The notes below the pieces were generated by a model that was not told where the DNA came from, searched no databases, and saw only the letters and a list, made by a program, of their open reading frames with translations. From NCBI RefSeq assembly GCF_020382885.2, contig NC_058496.1, positions 24,036,501 to 24,100,500 on the forward strand: a stretch of 64,000 nt of DNA. Reading direction: 5' to 3'. The translations under genes and the position numbers were made by a program. Origin of the DNA: Scatophagus argus (lineage: Eukaryota; Chordata; Actinopteri; Scatophagidae). Below, in pieces: positions 24,201 to 38,600 of this stretch (position 1 is the first letter of the stretch; every line of letters starts with the position of its first letter).

Positions 24201-26578
24201 TTGCATTCAAATTAATGGAGCTTAAAAGCTTACAAGAAAACCTAGTTCCTTTCTGGGGCCAGGAATCTAAAAAAAATGTGCACTCAATACACTTTAAAGT
24301 GCTTTGTATTAATCTGTCAACACAGAAATGTAGAAAAATCCCATTCATCAAAACATGCAAAATGCTAATAAATGAAAAAATAGAATAATAAGTTAGTTTG
24401 GGACAATAGATTCCTGTGCAGAAGGGTGACCACACATGGCAGAAAAACCAAAGCTGAAGCCACTGCAGAAGTCCTGCGTTTATCAAATTGTGTACATTAA
24501 TGTGGACAGCTAATCTTTGAGTAACACAGTTTAACATAAAGCCAAAGCATTTAACAAAACAGCTGAGAAGTGAGAAAAATAATATCCAAAAAAGACTTTT
24601 ACAATGGCAACATCGGAGCACAAAACGAGTTTCCAAAATCAAGGGAAGCAAGAAGCAGTGAAACAGGATGAACAAGGTTAGTGGTGGAGTAGAGAGGAGG
24701 AGGAGGAGGAGGAGGAAGAGGAGGAGAGGGTTACTTGGCTGATACACACCATATAAAACTGCAGGCGATAATGTTTCTTCACTAAACTCAGCACAAACAT
24801 GCAGAAACCTGTGAAAGAGTAGACAACATGCTGTCAGTTTTTACTCCAAGTTGAAAAGTACACGGTAGATAGAAAAATACACATGATGTATAACATGTTA
24901 TTGACTGTATACTGGATGGGGAGGTGTGTGACGCATGTCAGTGGACAGTTCTTTTGCAGAAACATCTAGGGGCATTTTATCCTTTGATAATCCAGACTTT
25001 ACACTGATTGTAATTCAAATGCATTCATGTGCATAGAGGAGGCTGATGGCTGAAAGATCCCGTGTCAGGTTTGTCTACATAAACCTGAGAAGGTCCCCAG
25101 GGGAGCCATTACTGCCAACAGATGGAGAAAATGCTGTCTACTTCAGAATGTCCTTGGGGCTTAAAACTGCAGCTGACGCCAGGCTGGGTCGACTGAAAGA
25201 CAGTCAGCAATGCTCAAGAGGAAAAGTGTTCACTCTGCTCAAGATCAGTAGGCAGAAACTCTATTCATCATCACAGACGGAAGCGTGTTGTCACAGCTGA
25301 AGCAGCTAATAAAAATCAGAAGGCTCTTGATACAGTATGATCAAAGCGTTTATATCAAATACTCTGCATTTGATGGATAACTAGTTAAAGGACCATGCCA
25401 GTGTTTTTGGGAGGAGCAGGTATCAATATTTGGAGAAATCTATACTACCACTTTCCCACTGTAGGAGGAAAATGCCAGTAGGGCTGTTTTGTGACTGAAA
25501 GCAGTAACAGGGACAACTACGTAAAGGATTGTGTCAGTCTGACCACTGATGCTTTTGCAAGGAGCAAACCAATCGCAAGACTCCACTACAGTTTCATGGC
25601 AATGTGTGACTGGGATGGGTTATCTTAAACCTCTTCACGGTGATTTCGATTGTTTACCGACATGAATTGAAACCAGTGGATGCCTGTAACGGTGAAACTA
25701 CACTGATGTGATCCATTATGTTTAGGTGTTACTCGGAAAAAAGGTTTTATTGTCAACTGCCAGTTCTTTTTGAACATGTATGTGACTCATTAGTACAACA
25801 AACACCCTGATAACAGCCACAGCTCAATGTTTGTGGCTTTATGACACATCCGGCTACAGTTTGCAAGAGCAATAAAACATCCTTTAAGTAAGCGAAAGCA
25901 CCAAAGAAAAGAGATGAACTCATGTCATTGTAAATCAGTCTGTAAATTCATTAGTTTACACTGAAGGATTCCCTGAAGTCTTTATTTTATTTTGCTCTAT
26001 TTTCTTCCCAGTTTATAACTCAACCCTACTATAAACACACACTCCGTCCGGTGAAATCTAATCACCTCTGAAGAAAATATGTGTGGAGGCAGAGGGGCCA
26101 AAGAGCGTGTGTGTTTTGCAAGACACAACGGTTGTATTGTCTTAAAGGCGAGGCCCACCTGCGAGGTACAAAGCAAAGGAGATGAAGCGGTGATAGCGAG
26201 CCAGGAACTGCAGGGGTTCTTCCCTCTGCACCAGAGCCCCAAAGTAATCTGCTACAGTCTCACCATAGAAGAAGTAGTTGACACAAATCAGGAAGTACCT
26301 GAGGTGAAAAAGAGAGAAATTAAAAAAAAGAAAAAAAACAAATAAACAAAAAAACAAAAACTTTACATTTTGCTTGTATTTTTCCATCAGTATGTTGAAG
26401 CACCTCTTGGCCTGCAGCCATGTTATTAGGCTGTGTGTATATTGAGAGCAAAAGTTTCTGTTTTTGTGCACTTCAAACTGAAATTTGTGATGAATGAGAA
26501 AACTCTCTTCTTGTGTGGGATGTGTTCAACCCAGCGCACTGGGTTGAAACTTCTACCTTCCTGCTGTACATTGACCAG

Positions 26579-26613
<35 letters not shown>

Positions 26614-29600
26614 GAGTTGTTATGAAGGGTGGCCTTGGTGAAAGGGGCAGGCTTGAATTAGCCTTTCATTTGCTTCCAACATGGCAGTGATCTTTGCTCC
26701 TGGCTGCACTGAGTGCTGCTGTCACATACATGTGAGCGTGTATGCAAAGGTAACCTGTTAACAAAAACACTGGAACAGAAACAGGAGCTAACCCTGGAAC
26801 TATGGTGGTAGGTGGGCGTAGCATATTTGGAGCCACTACCTGCAGATGAAGCTGGCCCGAGTCAGCATTTTACTGGAGGAACAGCAGAGTTAACGCCGTG
26901 AAGCTCTCAGTAGAAATGACTAACAGCTATTTTTAAGAGAGGAACTAAGCCTGTTTCTGGATTTTTCAGTCCCCTTGTACTGATCAGACAGCTTGACATG
27001 AATAGAGATCTAACGTTCAGGTGGTCAGGGAGCTTACATGTAAAACTGTAAGTAATAATAAATAAATAATACAACATAAAAGATACAATTGCTGTATTAT
27101 TTATCTGCTGATCACTGTGAAATCCATTCTTCTTACCAGCTTAGTGTCCTGAACCAAGGCAGTTCATAGGAATGGTAAACTCTGTAGCCGATGGTGATGA
27201 TTTCCTGGAAGCACTTGATCTGGACTGTCATGACCTATATCAGTTGATGGAAATAGAGTACAAATACAAATATTTCTTAAAAAAAAAAAGCTCAGGCCTG
27301 AGAAACAAACTGAGAGTCAGTACATGAACTGTTGGATTCACAAAAGCTTTTCAAATAAATTTTCTCTCTTTTTAAAATCACTGCAAAGTAACAAATGCAA
27401 GAACTACAAAACAGAACTGTAAAATACATGTATACAATACCTACAGTACCAAGTCATTGTCACTTACCACTAATATAAGAGTGACAGGTCCCATATATAT
27501 GATGAGGAAAAAGCCTGAAATCATGGCCAAAGACAGAACCCCTCGTATCCAATAGTTCTTCCATCTGCAGAGAATGAAAACATGAATAAATGAATATACC
27601 CTGAATCCATTTGTGCTTCATTTCAATTCAAACAAAGAATGATAGCAGTAAGAGAGCAAAAGTATGACACAGATATAGGATTTAATTTCTTTATTCCCAG
27701 TTATAAAATGTGATGTGCTTATTTATAGCCGTGGAGTTAAAGGGGGCTGGTGATCACAGAGAGGAAGCCTCAAGACTGTGGTTGAGGCCTTTGTCAGTAG
27801 CTGTCAGGAAGGGGGGGACAATATTTGGTTGTTTGTGTACAATCACCAATATTTAGCCTTTAGACATTATCTACATTCAGTAAATATGTTCTCTTGAAAA
27901 CCCAATATCCATCACTTTAAGATACACACAGTAAAGAAGACTGAGAGCCTATAGTCATGTTAGCAGATCCATGAGGCAGTACCTGGACACAGTGAGCTTT
28001 ATGCTAATGCCAGCAAGACAAAGTACTCACAATGACAATGCAAATATGATGATGATTAGCAGTTAGTTAGTGTTTACCATCTTAGTTTGCATTTCATAAC
28101 ATTTAGCACTGAACACAATGAATGATTGTGCACAGAAAGAATACCAATAATGTACAAAATGCACTAAGATATGCATCAATGGCAAAGAGAGGTTACTGCT
28201 TGCTAGGAAACATAAAATCAAACAACGAAGGTTTCAAACTTGTCAACCTCAAGATGGTGCTGCAGGAAAAGCCACAGAAGTCATTAGGATATGCCAAATG
28301 GTATCTGTCTATGTGTATCTGTCCAAAAAGGAGCTGATCTATTTGATAGATGTTAGATATTTAAGCAAAGGATAAGTGAAAAGTCAGAGGAGAAAGAAAA
28401 AAAAAGAAAATTTTAGGATTCATCCTCCGGGCACCATGAACGTCTGATCCAAAATTTGTGGCAATAGTAGTTATAATTGTTGGGACATTTCAGTCTGAAC
28501 CAAAGTGTTGGACAGATCAACATACAGATCCACAGCTTTTTTTTTTATAGTGTCATGGTTACAGGTTGTCATTATTCATTCTGATTGGTTATCAACCTCA
28601 GAAAGGATGGTGTTATGTAATACGAGCCAGTCTGAGGGCAGATGACAGAAGAGAGTGGAGAGAGAAGAGATACCAAGGAACAACAAACCCTGAGACTGTG
28701 TTTACCAAAATGAACTGAAACCAACGTCTAGCTCAGTGCACGTGTGTTGACATGAGAAGGCGACCAGGGAGGCGGTCGGCCCAACCATGTAGGCATGTGA
28801 GTGACACTAAAGTGAAAGAGTCGGCCGTCAGAAGGAAGCCAGGCTGGTAGTGTGGATCCTTTCCTTTCGCTGACAATCAAGGTATTCAGCATAATTATGT
28901 TTGGCTAATTTACAGCTAAAGTTTAGTGACACTCTAGACCAAAGAATAAATCATTTCACCAGCAATACCTATGCTGTGACAATAGCATGGCTAAAAAAAT
29001 ACGGCATGAGGGCATCTTCCTCCAGAGTGTTTTTCAAACCACGTCATTCAGTGCATGTTGCTGTGAGGCACAGGGCTGCACTGCAGGCTGCCTGGGAACA
29101 AAACAAAAGAGAGGAAACAGCGAAAAGCTGCACAGGAGCCAAGCAGGAAGGCGAGGCTGGTGCCTGCTGTATGAATGGAGAAGAAAAACAGCTGCATCAT
29201 GAAAAAAAATGCTGCTGCATCCACTCAGCGCTGTGGGCTCTCTCTCTCTCTCTCTCTCTGCCCCATCCCTTTGGTTCCATTCATCTGCTGCTCATCTCGC
29301 TTATCCCCTCATCTGTTTCTCTTTATTTCTTCCTTCTTTAAATGTATTCCTTCCCCTTTCTACTTCCCCCTCCCCCTTTCTCTTTTTGCAGTCTGTTCAT
29401 CCACAGTTGTCTTTGCAGCAACACACCGGTTCCTGTGGCACTTGAGCCTGTGGAGATTAGTGCCTTCCTCCTGAGCCTTTAAGCCCTATGACCTGGCCAT
29501 CACTCATTGGTCACACCCTCCACTTCTCATCTGTATATCAAACAGGGTCTTGTTTATTTGTGTCCAAGGTGCTGCTGGTTCATTGACAACTGCACTACTC

Positions 29601-32600
29601 CTGAACTGCTGAAAAGACACCACACCACAAGAACATAAAACGTGCAAAAACCTTCTTTTAATGACTGTGTGAACATTTAACTCTAGCCTTCCCTGCATTT
29701 CCCAGGCTTACATTTGTGGTGTTTATTTTAAGGTATTTTAAGGCACACAAACAACAACCTTTCCACTTTTAACTATGCCATACAACTCCATAAATGAAAT
29801 GGTCAAATATTTTGTTTATGAAGAGTGAAAAACAGTATTTCTTCTATTTTTTCAAAAGCTTTATGTCCAAAAAATGAGACCTCTTCAGGCCACAATTTCT
29901 GGAATTAAAGCTACCAGCCACTGATGCAACACCATAGTATCATTATTTTCCTTGTCACTGTGAATACAGTTTTGCATGCTGCTTCCTGAAGGACAAGGCA
30001 TACATATTTTTGTGTATCTTAAAAGATCATGACTCAAAATCCCACCAAACAGCGTACCATTCACCTGAGTAGACTATCAACTATACTAGAGAGGGCAGGC
30101 TGTCACCACACCTTTTTTCAGACACATATCAAATACTTGAAAATATTGTGCGACAGTTAAGTTACTCATCATAGGTATGCCAAGAGAGGGAAGCTGTTTT
30201 ATTTCTTTCCTTTTGCAGGCCTCACTGTCCGGTTTATCTTAAATTCTACAAACTTTTTCAAAATTTGCTGAATTCTTTCACTAGCTGTGTAAGTGATTTG
30301 GACAGCTGCAAATGTACCAGCAACTGCATTTCCTTCACCTCACCAATAAGAGAATGTTCAAACATGCCTTCTGTTCCAGTCTATTTCTAGTCCAACTAAC
30401 CTACATGCATAGGAGCAAGATGATCAATCACTTTATTGGGGTCATTTCATGAAAGGAAAGGAAAACTGCTTATTACAACAATATTATGGCTGAGGCGCAT
30501 TTGAAAAAGACATCAATCTCCTCTGGTTCAAGGTAAGTGAATGAGCGAGTCATCTGAGCTACATGTTTAGAGACTATTTTGCATTTGAGCCAATTTGTTT
30601 AAACATGAACATGATGGGGTACAGCGTGGGTTTTCTCTGGGTATTCTGGCTTCCTCCCACAGTGCACTTTAGGTTAACTGGCTACTCTAAATTGCCCCTA
30701 GGTGTGAGTGTGTGAGCGTGTGGTTGTCTGTCTTTGTGTGTTGGCCCTGCGATTGACTGGCGACCAGTCCAGGGTTAACCTCGCCTCTCACTCATAGTCA
30801 GCTGGGATAGGCTCCAGCTCCCCCAAGACCCTGATGGATAAGCGGTATAGAAAATGGATGGGCAGATGGATGATGGGGTACAGTTATATGTCTCTCTATT
30901 TATATATATAGACATACACACACGTGCATATAAGATTTTATGCATTAGTACAGTAGCAAAAAATTATCAATCAATCACCAATCTCTGCTTCTCTTGTTTT
31001 TACAAACTTGCTACCATCCAAAATGGACTCTTCTGAAAATATATAAATCTACACCAGCAAGCACTAAAGATTAACAGATCCTCGCAGCAGCAGAAGCAGG
31101 CTACAGAGTAATTCCTTCATAAGCAGCCATCTCTCGTGAGTATCTGTGTTCAAACATTGTGTACCTGGGTGGCAGGCCCTCCAGAGCTTTGTTCAGGCAT
31201 TGTGGAGTGTTGTCAGTGTCTGCTGTGGAGAGAGGAACATCTGGAGTGTCTGCTTTTGAGTCACCATCACACTCTCCCTCTGTGTCACCTTGAAGTCCCA
31301 GCCTGTCATCACCATCGGTCTCCTGCCATGAAAAACACAGACACACACCGATATTCAAATACTGACTTGAGATAGTGAGAGCTCACTTGACACGGAAGGC
31401 AAAGACAGGCAGCAGTGCAGTGTACTTAAAAAGAGTATGGGCAAAATGATCCCATAAAAAAGAGGACATACAGTGTGAGGGCTTCTAATGTAAATGGCAA
31501 GTAAAAATACTGCAGAGGTAGTCAAATAGAGTTTGGTCCTAAGTGAGAGGAGGCATACAGGACCAGGCAGAAGGCGGTTTATTTAGGCCAGAGTGCAGTC
31601 TCTCACCTGGGAGGGGGAGGACGCCACAGAACTGGCGCATGTGTCCTCTAAGCTTGGCTAGGATTCAAGTAGGTCTGCAAGTGAATGTGAGAGCCTGTGT
31701 GCGTGTTTGTTTTTGTCTGTAACATATTTCTTCTTTTAAACCAGAGACAGTCTCCAGGAATTCAAAGTCATGAAACCATCACTGATTTCATTCCTACAAA
31801 ATATCTATGACATGAGGACTGTGTCATAATCCTCATGTTAAGTTAAAGCAAACATTTTGCTTTGAGTGAACACACAGAACGTTTGACAAAGCAGCCTGTT
31901 GGTGATACAACTACTGCAATACTGTGATATTCTTTAACCACTCACACCCAGCACCGATTCACTGTGACAGTCACATAGTAGAAACCTCAGCAACTAACTG
32001 ACCTATGCAAAGTTTAGATTCTCAACTCTACAACCAGAATCTATTAACGAAGATGGAAAAATAACGTTGATAACTACTACTGGTTTCAAATTATTTTCCA
32101 AAACTAAAGTCACTGCAAACTGTGAAGAAAATGACATCTGCGGTCCTTTAATTTCTAAATTTAGCTTTGTTCTTTGAGATCCATGAATGAAATACTTTTG
32201 TTGAAATGATACTCGTGTTTATATGGCAACCTGTACTGAAATACATTTATATATTTTAAAGTCATCTGAGCATAATAATTCCAAATATTCCACTTTCATC
32301 ATATGTTAACCCAAGAAAATGTCCATAGAAGGAGAAAATATTCCAATCTGATCAGGAGGCTGAGGGATTACTGGCTGAACGTGACTTAGCTGAAAGTCTA
32401 CACCCGGTGTCAACGGGTTAACAGGCTGCTGCCTGGGAGGCAAACGTCTTTATTGGTGTTAATGAATCTTTAATCTGGATTTAAACCCCGGCAACACACA
32501 CAGCCTCTACAGCACATGTACACTGCCACTGTTCTGTGCTGCGAACACAGACGTGTACTTGAACGTAACAAAGAATGGACAAATGTAGCCCAGAACAGCG

Positions 32601-35600
32601 TGATCCTTTTCTATAAACATGTTCATCACATCTGTTCCATCTTGTGTTTGGTGATTGACTGATTTATAATTCACTATCTGGTTTACATTTTGTTCACTTT
32701 CTACTTTAATATAGCATTTTCAGTCATTCATTTCTAGTATATTTACATCTAGTACAATTATGACCTGTCATCTTAAGTTTCACCTCTTTACGTATTGACC
32801 TAACAAAAAAAAATTCTCCCATACATCCACAAGTTGCCCTATGTATATATATATATATAAAAAATGTTTATATGAATGCACAATAACAACAATCACAGTC
32901 AGTCAGGTGCTGAGACAACAAATATTCCCTTCATACACCACATATATGAAAGTCATAAATCAGCTCCCTGGGTTAAGTGACTGATGTGATAAGGGTCAAA
33001 ACATTTTCTGATGTCGCAGCATGAGAGCGAGCACAGCCTCAGACACTCTAACATCATTAATAAGTAAGTACAGTGACATGCTAGAAGTTAAGCCCAACAT
33101 TTTTGGTCTTGACTTAACACCAGCAATGGTCAATCATGTGACAAAGGAGGAAATGTCTGTTCTGCCCAAAAGAGGATATTTTTAAAACCAAGTGCAGTTT
33201 CTCCTAAGCTGACCCATCAAGTGTGAGAGATAAAGTTTCCTTTTGCACATGAGCGGCTCGCTCATTATCCTGGACATTTTTTTCCTTTCAAGGTTACTTT
33301 TACTCAGACATTTCTAAATACGGTCAGTGGGGGCATCAGGGTTAAATCGGAGCACTTTTCATGAGAAATAAGGTCTCTCATCTTGCAGGCTGCTGAAAGT
33401 GGGAGCAGGTTGAAGTTGAGGCAGAAAGGGGTCACTTTAGTTGATACTGTAGGTATAACTGCAGATTTCTACTCCAGTGTTAATGAAGAAACGTTGAAAC
33501 AGAGGAAAGCTACAGGGTCCTATCTGGCAGCGTGACTTGCATATCTTGACAGAAAAAGGAAAACACACTACAAAACACAGTGGCTGTGAAAGCCTGCACA
33601 GACTTTGAAGAGACAGTTAGTCAGACCAGCAGTTTCCCAGCTTTCCTTTAAATGATTGTGGCTTGTGTAAACACCAGAACATCACAAGCTGTCTAGACAA
33701 AAATGCATCAAATGCAATAAATTTTAGCTTTCTTATGAAGTCGTGTCATTAGTGCCGACACAATTCAACAATTACTTGTTTAGTTGATCTTTTAACTCAT
33801 TTTTCATTTAAACTCGTTTATCAAGTAAAAATGGTAAAGATTCTTTGATTTCAGCCTATCAAATGTGAGAGTTATTTTCTTTTTTTACGTCATTCAAAGC
33901 AAACATCTTTGGATTCTGCAATGCTGATCAGAAAAAACAAAGATTTTAGGAGTTCAGGACATTTTCTCATTGACAACTTATGACTTATACTGCAGTGTGA
34001 TTTATCTTTAATAATAATAATGTTTATACAAGGGTATAGAATGCTTGACAGAACTTCAAATCAACAACATGTGCAGCAAAAGCCCCAGTCAAGACAGTCA
34101 CTGTCACACTGTTAGAGGAGATGTAAGTAAGACCGAATTGAATTGAACAGATTGAATCCTACAATAAGTGCTTATGAACACTACATCTTTTCCACAGCAA
34201 GTTGTGAGTTGACAAACTGAATTCAATCTGCCAGTGAATGGCAGCCAGTGGCATTTTGTCACTGTGGTTCCAATGAGACGGTTAGTCTATAGTTCAATTA
34301 CTGTTTCTGCAACAGGAAACAGGCCTCAGCTTTGGTCAGCACATTACTTCAGACGCACAAATGTGTTACATGCAGAGCCACAGTATTACATCCTAATCTG
34401 GGTGAATGTACACAGGCTTTTTAATTAAAATGTCAAACACTGTTAATCTTTCATTTATTTAGCAAGTATGTCAACCGCCGTGCGCATACTTCACAGTCGA
34501 ACACTTCCAACAATTTTGCAAATCATAACAAGTCGTGGGCCTGTGTATTAATTACCAGTAAATACAAAAAGAAAGCATTGCAAACAGAGCACAAAAGCAA
34601 GCAGCCACAGCAGGTGGTGGATCCCAAAATTCATTTTCTACAGTGCATCCATGTCCAGGAGAGTAAGGACAGGACCTTAAGACAGAAACATCTCCTTGCA
34701 GCTCAGCTCACCTCAACTATTGTCTTTGTCCTCCTCCTCCTCCCCCTCCTGCTTACTAATGCTTTCGCTGCAAAGAGGCAGGAGGAAGAGGGTGAGAGCG
34801 CAGGGTATCAGACAAGAGGACAGATAACACGCAGCTGGAACCACATCCACACAAAGCCCAAACCTTAAGCAAAATGTTCCTTTAATTAGTCATACAAAAG
34901 CAACTAAATATGAAAAACAGGGGACAATCAATAACAGACGTAATCAGCAGCTGCCGATCACCAAAGTGTTTGCAGGTTGCTTTTGCACAGCTCTCAATTA
35001 ATTCTAAAGCAGCCAAACAGGTAAAGAATAAATTAAATCTCTAAGAGAGTTTCCTTCATTTGTTGCTTTGCAAGCTCCAACAGTTTATGGACACATATTC
35101 TAAGCTCTAAGCTCGCTAAAATCTGAGCACTTCAATTAAATAAAACAGTAATGACTATGCTAGCACTCGGCAACATTTCCTGTGGGTATATGACACAGGA
35201 AAGCTACTAAAACCTTATGGAAGTTGTAGCTGTTCAACTGTAACAAAACCACTGTTAACTAACTGTTAACATTTTTATCAGCAACTACAGACAAATCAAA
35301 CCCCACAGATATCATGCAGTATTTCAGACAAAGAAAAAAAAGCAGTAGTGAAACCTGGGCTCACAGTGATTGCACAGTACAGGCAGGCTAGTACTAAAAT
35401 GTATTTTTGCACAAAATAATAAGAAACGCATCACTGCATTAATACTAAAAAAGTTGATTTTTAAGGCGAACACTGAATGGTAGGGTTCAGTTAACCCACT
35501 TAATTATTAGTCAATCAAAAGAAAAGGAGTTTGACAATTGCTTAATCATCTCAGTCATTTTTTTAAAGCAGAAATGTCGAATATTTGCTGGTTCCACATT

Positions 35601-38600
35601 CTTAAATGTGAGAATTTATTGTTTTTCTTCGTCATTTATGATAGGAAATAAAAACTCTTTGGAGAGTCTTAAACTGGTGGTTGGGCGAGAAAAAACACCA
35701 ACCAAGAGTTGCATTTAATAGAGACATGTAGGGGAACTGAAATGAGGATTTAAAACATCTGCAACAGAAATAAAATAATTCAGTAATTCCATTCACTGAA
35801 CTCATGATATTGAGGCATTTCTTTTACTGTCCTTGACTTTTTGAAATGGCCAAACTAACAATAGACTGTTTCAGTGTTTCAGAATTAGTTGATTAAGTAG
35901 CCATGCCACTGTGTCCTGCAGATAAAAAGTAGTTTCCCGTTGGTGTGCAACTTCAGCGTGTGTGTGTGTGTGATTGTGTGTCACTATCCCAGAATGTGAG
36001 ACGATGACTGACAGTAAGAGCATACAGACAGTATGGTGGGCAGCACAAGCTTAAAGCACCCTATTATGGTGACACATTTCCTTCAGTAAGAGTGGATTTA
36101 AAAGTAATTTTGAACTCATGTAAACTTGTTTACTGAGATCTTGGTGTAAAGCCTTCTCGTACTTTTATTATATTCTGTACCCGCATTGAAATACATTTAT
36201 ACACTGATCAGCCATGACATTATGACCAATGACAGGTGAAGGGAATAACATTGATTATCTTGTTTCACTGGCACCTGGCAGTGGGTCATATGTCATCAGA
36301 AAATATATATTTTGTCCTTGAAGTTGATGTGTTGGAAGCAGGAAGATATGACACCAGGATGCACTATGGGAAGAAGGCAGGCCGGCAGAAGCAGTGTGAT
36401 GATTTGGGCAATGTCCTGCTGATAGACTTTGTGTCCTGCCATTCACCTGCATGTTACTTTGACCCCTGCCACCTAACTAAACACTGATGCTAGCCAAGTA
36501 CACACCGTCATGGAAACAATATTCCCTGATGGCAGTGGCCCCTTTTGGAAGGATAATGTGTCCCGCCACACTGCAAAGATGCTTCAAGAATGGTTTGAGG
36601 AACACAACAATAAGTTTGAGGTGTTGACTTGGTCTCCAAATCCTTCCAGATCTCAGTCCAATCCAGCATCTGTGGGATGTGGTGGAAAAACATGTCTGAT
36701 CCATGGAAGCCCCACCTCGCAATTTGCAGGACTTAAAGGATCTGCTACTGACGGCTTGCTGCCAGATACCACAGCAGACCTTCAGAGAACTCACAGAGTC
36801 CATGTCTCGACAGGCCAGAGCTGTTTTGGAGGCAAAAGGGGGGCCTAATCAATATTAGGCGAGGGGTGATAATGTTCTGTCTGATTGGTGTATATTTTAA
36901 CGTAATCTGACAATAATTCCAACTGTCTCACACCTTTTATTATATTTCAGCACAACAAAATCCTGAAAATGTCCATAAAAGGCAAAAAGTATGATTCTAG
37001 TCTCGTAAGGAAGGAATTTTTGTTGGCTACAAGATCACACAAATATTAAAGAATACTGCAGGATTTTTGAAAAGCCCAAAGTCGCAAACACAAATTTGAC
37101 CAGCCACAAAGAAAACATGCCTACTTTTGTAAAATCATCATCAACTCAACCTAGAAAAGTGTTGCGTTTAGCTGTGCTTTATCTAGCCATCACCTAATGA
37201 ATGGAGGGGAATTTAGCGCCATCATGAGAAATCGACAAGGGGCAAAGGTGCAGTGCAACGCCGCAGAACAGCTCTAATTTAGCCTGGAAAGGCCAACAAC
37301 GAGAGATGCATGTCAGTTCAGCTCTACGTTATCCTTCATGGCTTTCACTATTTAGTTTTCAGTTTCCAGCTCCGCCAGCCTCACTTTGACTTACCAATGT
37401 TGTCATGTTAGCATCGTATACACATAAGTGACCAATAAAGTGGAGAGCGGCTAACTTTTTTTTAATAAAAAAAAAAAAATTAACAATTAACAAAAAAAAG
37501 TTTTAAAAAATTCAGTCATCATTCTTAGAGGAGTATATACTTTGACCTTGTGCTGGCGCTATATGAAAAGCCCCAGTATCATCACAGCTACTGTGATTTA
37601 TGTGGGGAACATGAAGGACCATCCATCCATTTGTTAAACTAAATCTAAACTGTCCTACTGCACCTTGTCGAGGCTGAGGCTGAAACCACAGAAAAGATGT
37701 AATCTGGATGCAGAGCCACAACATGAGGCATTAAAGACTCCTCTGCTGTCCAAAGACATTTTTAACTTGGACCATGCAGGATGATGCTGTGACCAGCAGA
37801 GCGTTAAACAGCCTGCTGCTGCCTCCACCACTGCTGGTGCTGGTGCTGGTGCTGCTGGAGGCTTTGGGGACAGTCAGCTGGCCAGCAGACAGCCCACCAA
37901 GGTCAACTGTCATGTGGAGTTTTGAGCAGCTGTTAACTGCCCTGGCAACATTATGCAGGACCATGAAGACAGGGCAGTGGTCATCATGTGAATCAAACAC
38001 ACACTGCTGGGTATGTATGTGTGGCTGACTAATGAAAGTAAATACTGGCCTAGGAGATAACAAGCAGGGAGGGTGTGATATGGGAGTGTGTGGCTGTGGG
38101 CAGGAAGTTTAACTCACATAGTTAGTGCAATACTTTTCCGTTTTTTTTCACGAGATAAAGCACTAGATCTATTAGGATGTTGCTCCACAGTGTCTGACAC
38201 AACAAACCGATCCTTTTAACCTCCCAAACAAGACACAATTAAGGCTGACTCATCTCGGTTTAAACTTGTCAGCTCTGAACTGAAGGCCTGCGTCTTCTTA
38301 AGAACACATCATCTATGGGTTTATTTCTTCCTCTCTGACAGTCCACAGATCTTCAATTCTTTCAGAAGAAAAAGAAAAGATATTCAGGTGTGACATTTTG
38401 AAGTTGTCCACCTTTGTTCTCTGCTGGACCACATCGACAGTCTGTTGTCTCTGGTCTGAATCACTGCAGAAAAATAAATATCGCTGCGTCATAGCGCATG
38501 ATAAAAATCAGGCCGACACCATGTAATTACAAGATAGTCAGAAGTTTTTCAACGAATGTCACATGAATGCATAAGTAACAGAAAATCAAAACAAGCCCAA

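Noticed and set aside
24172..24747. 191-codon minus-strand open frame
   Set aside because: It is cds1 intron 6 sequence starting just past a verified donor, with a leucine run created by the (GAG)n repeat. No domain is visible.
36236..36848. Open frames that could suggest a host gene in cds1 intron 1
   Set aside because: They lie between terminal inverted repeats and contain a frameshifted Tc1-type catalytic motif, so they are transposon remnants.
37731..38063. Overlapping open frames on both strands in a GC-richer patch of cds1 intron 1
   Set aside because: The openness follows from GGTGCT/AGCACC tandem units. The translation is serine/threonine low complexity with no recognised family and no matching splice phase.
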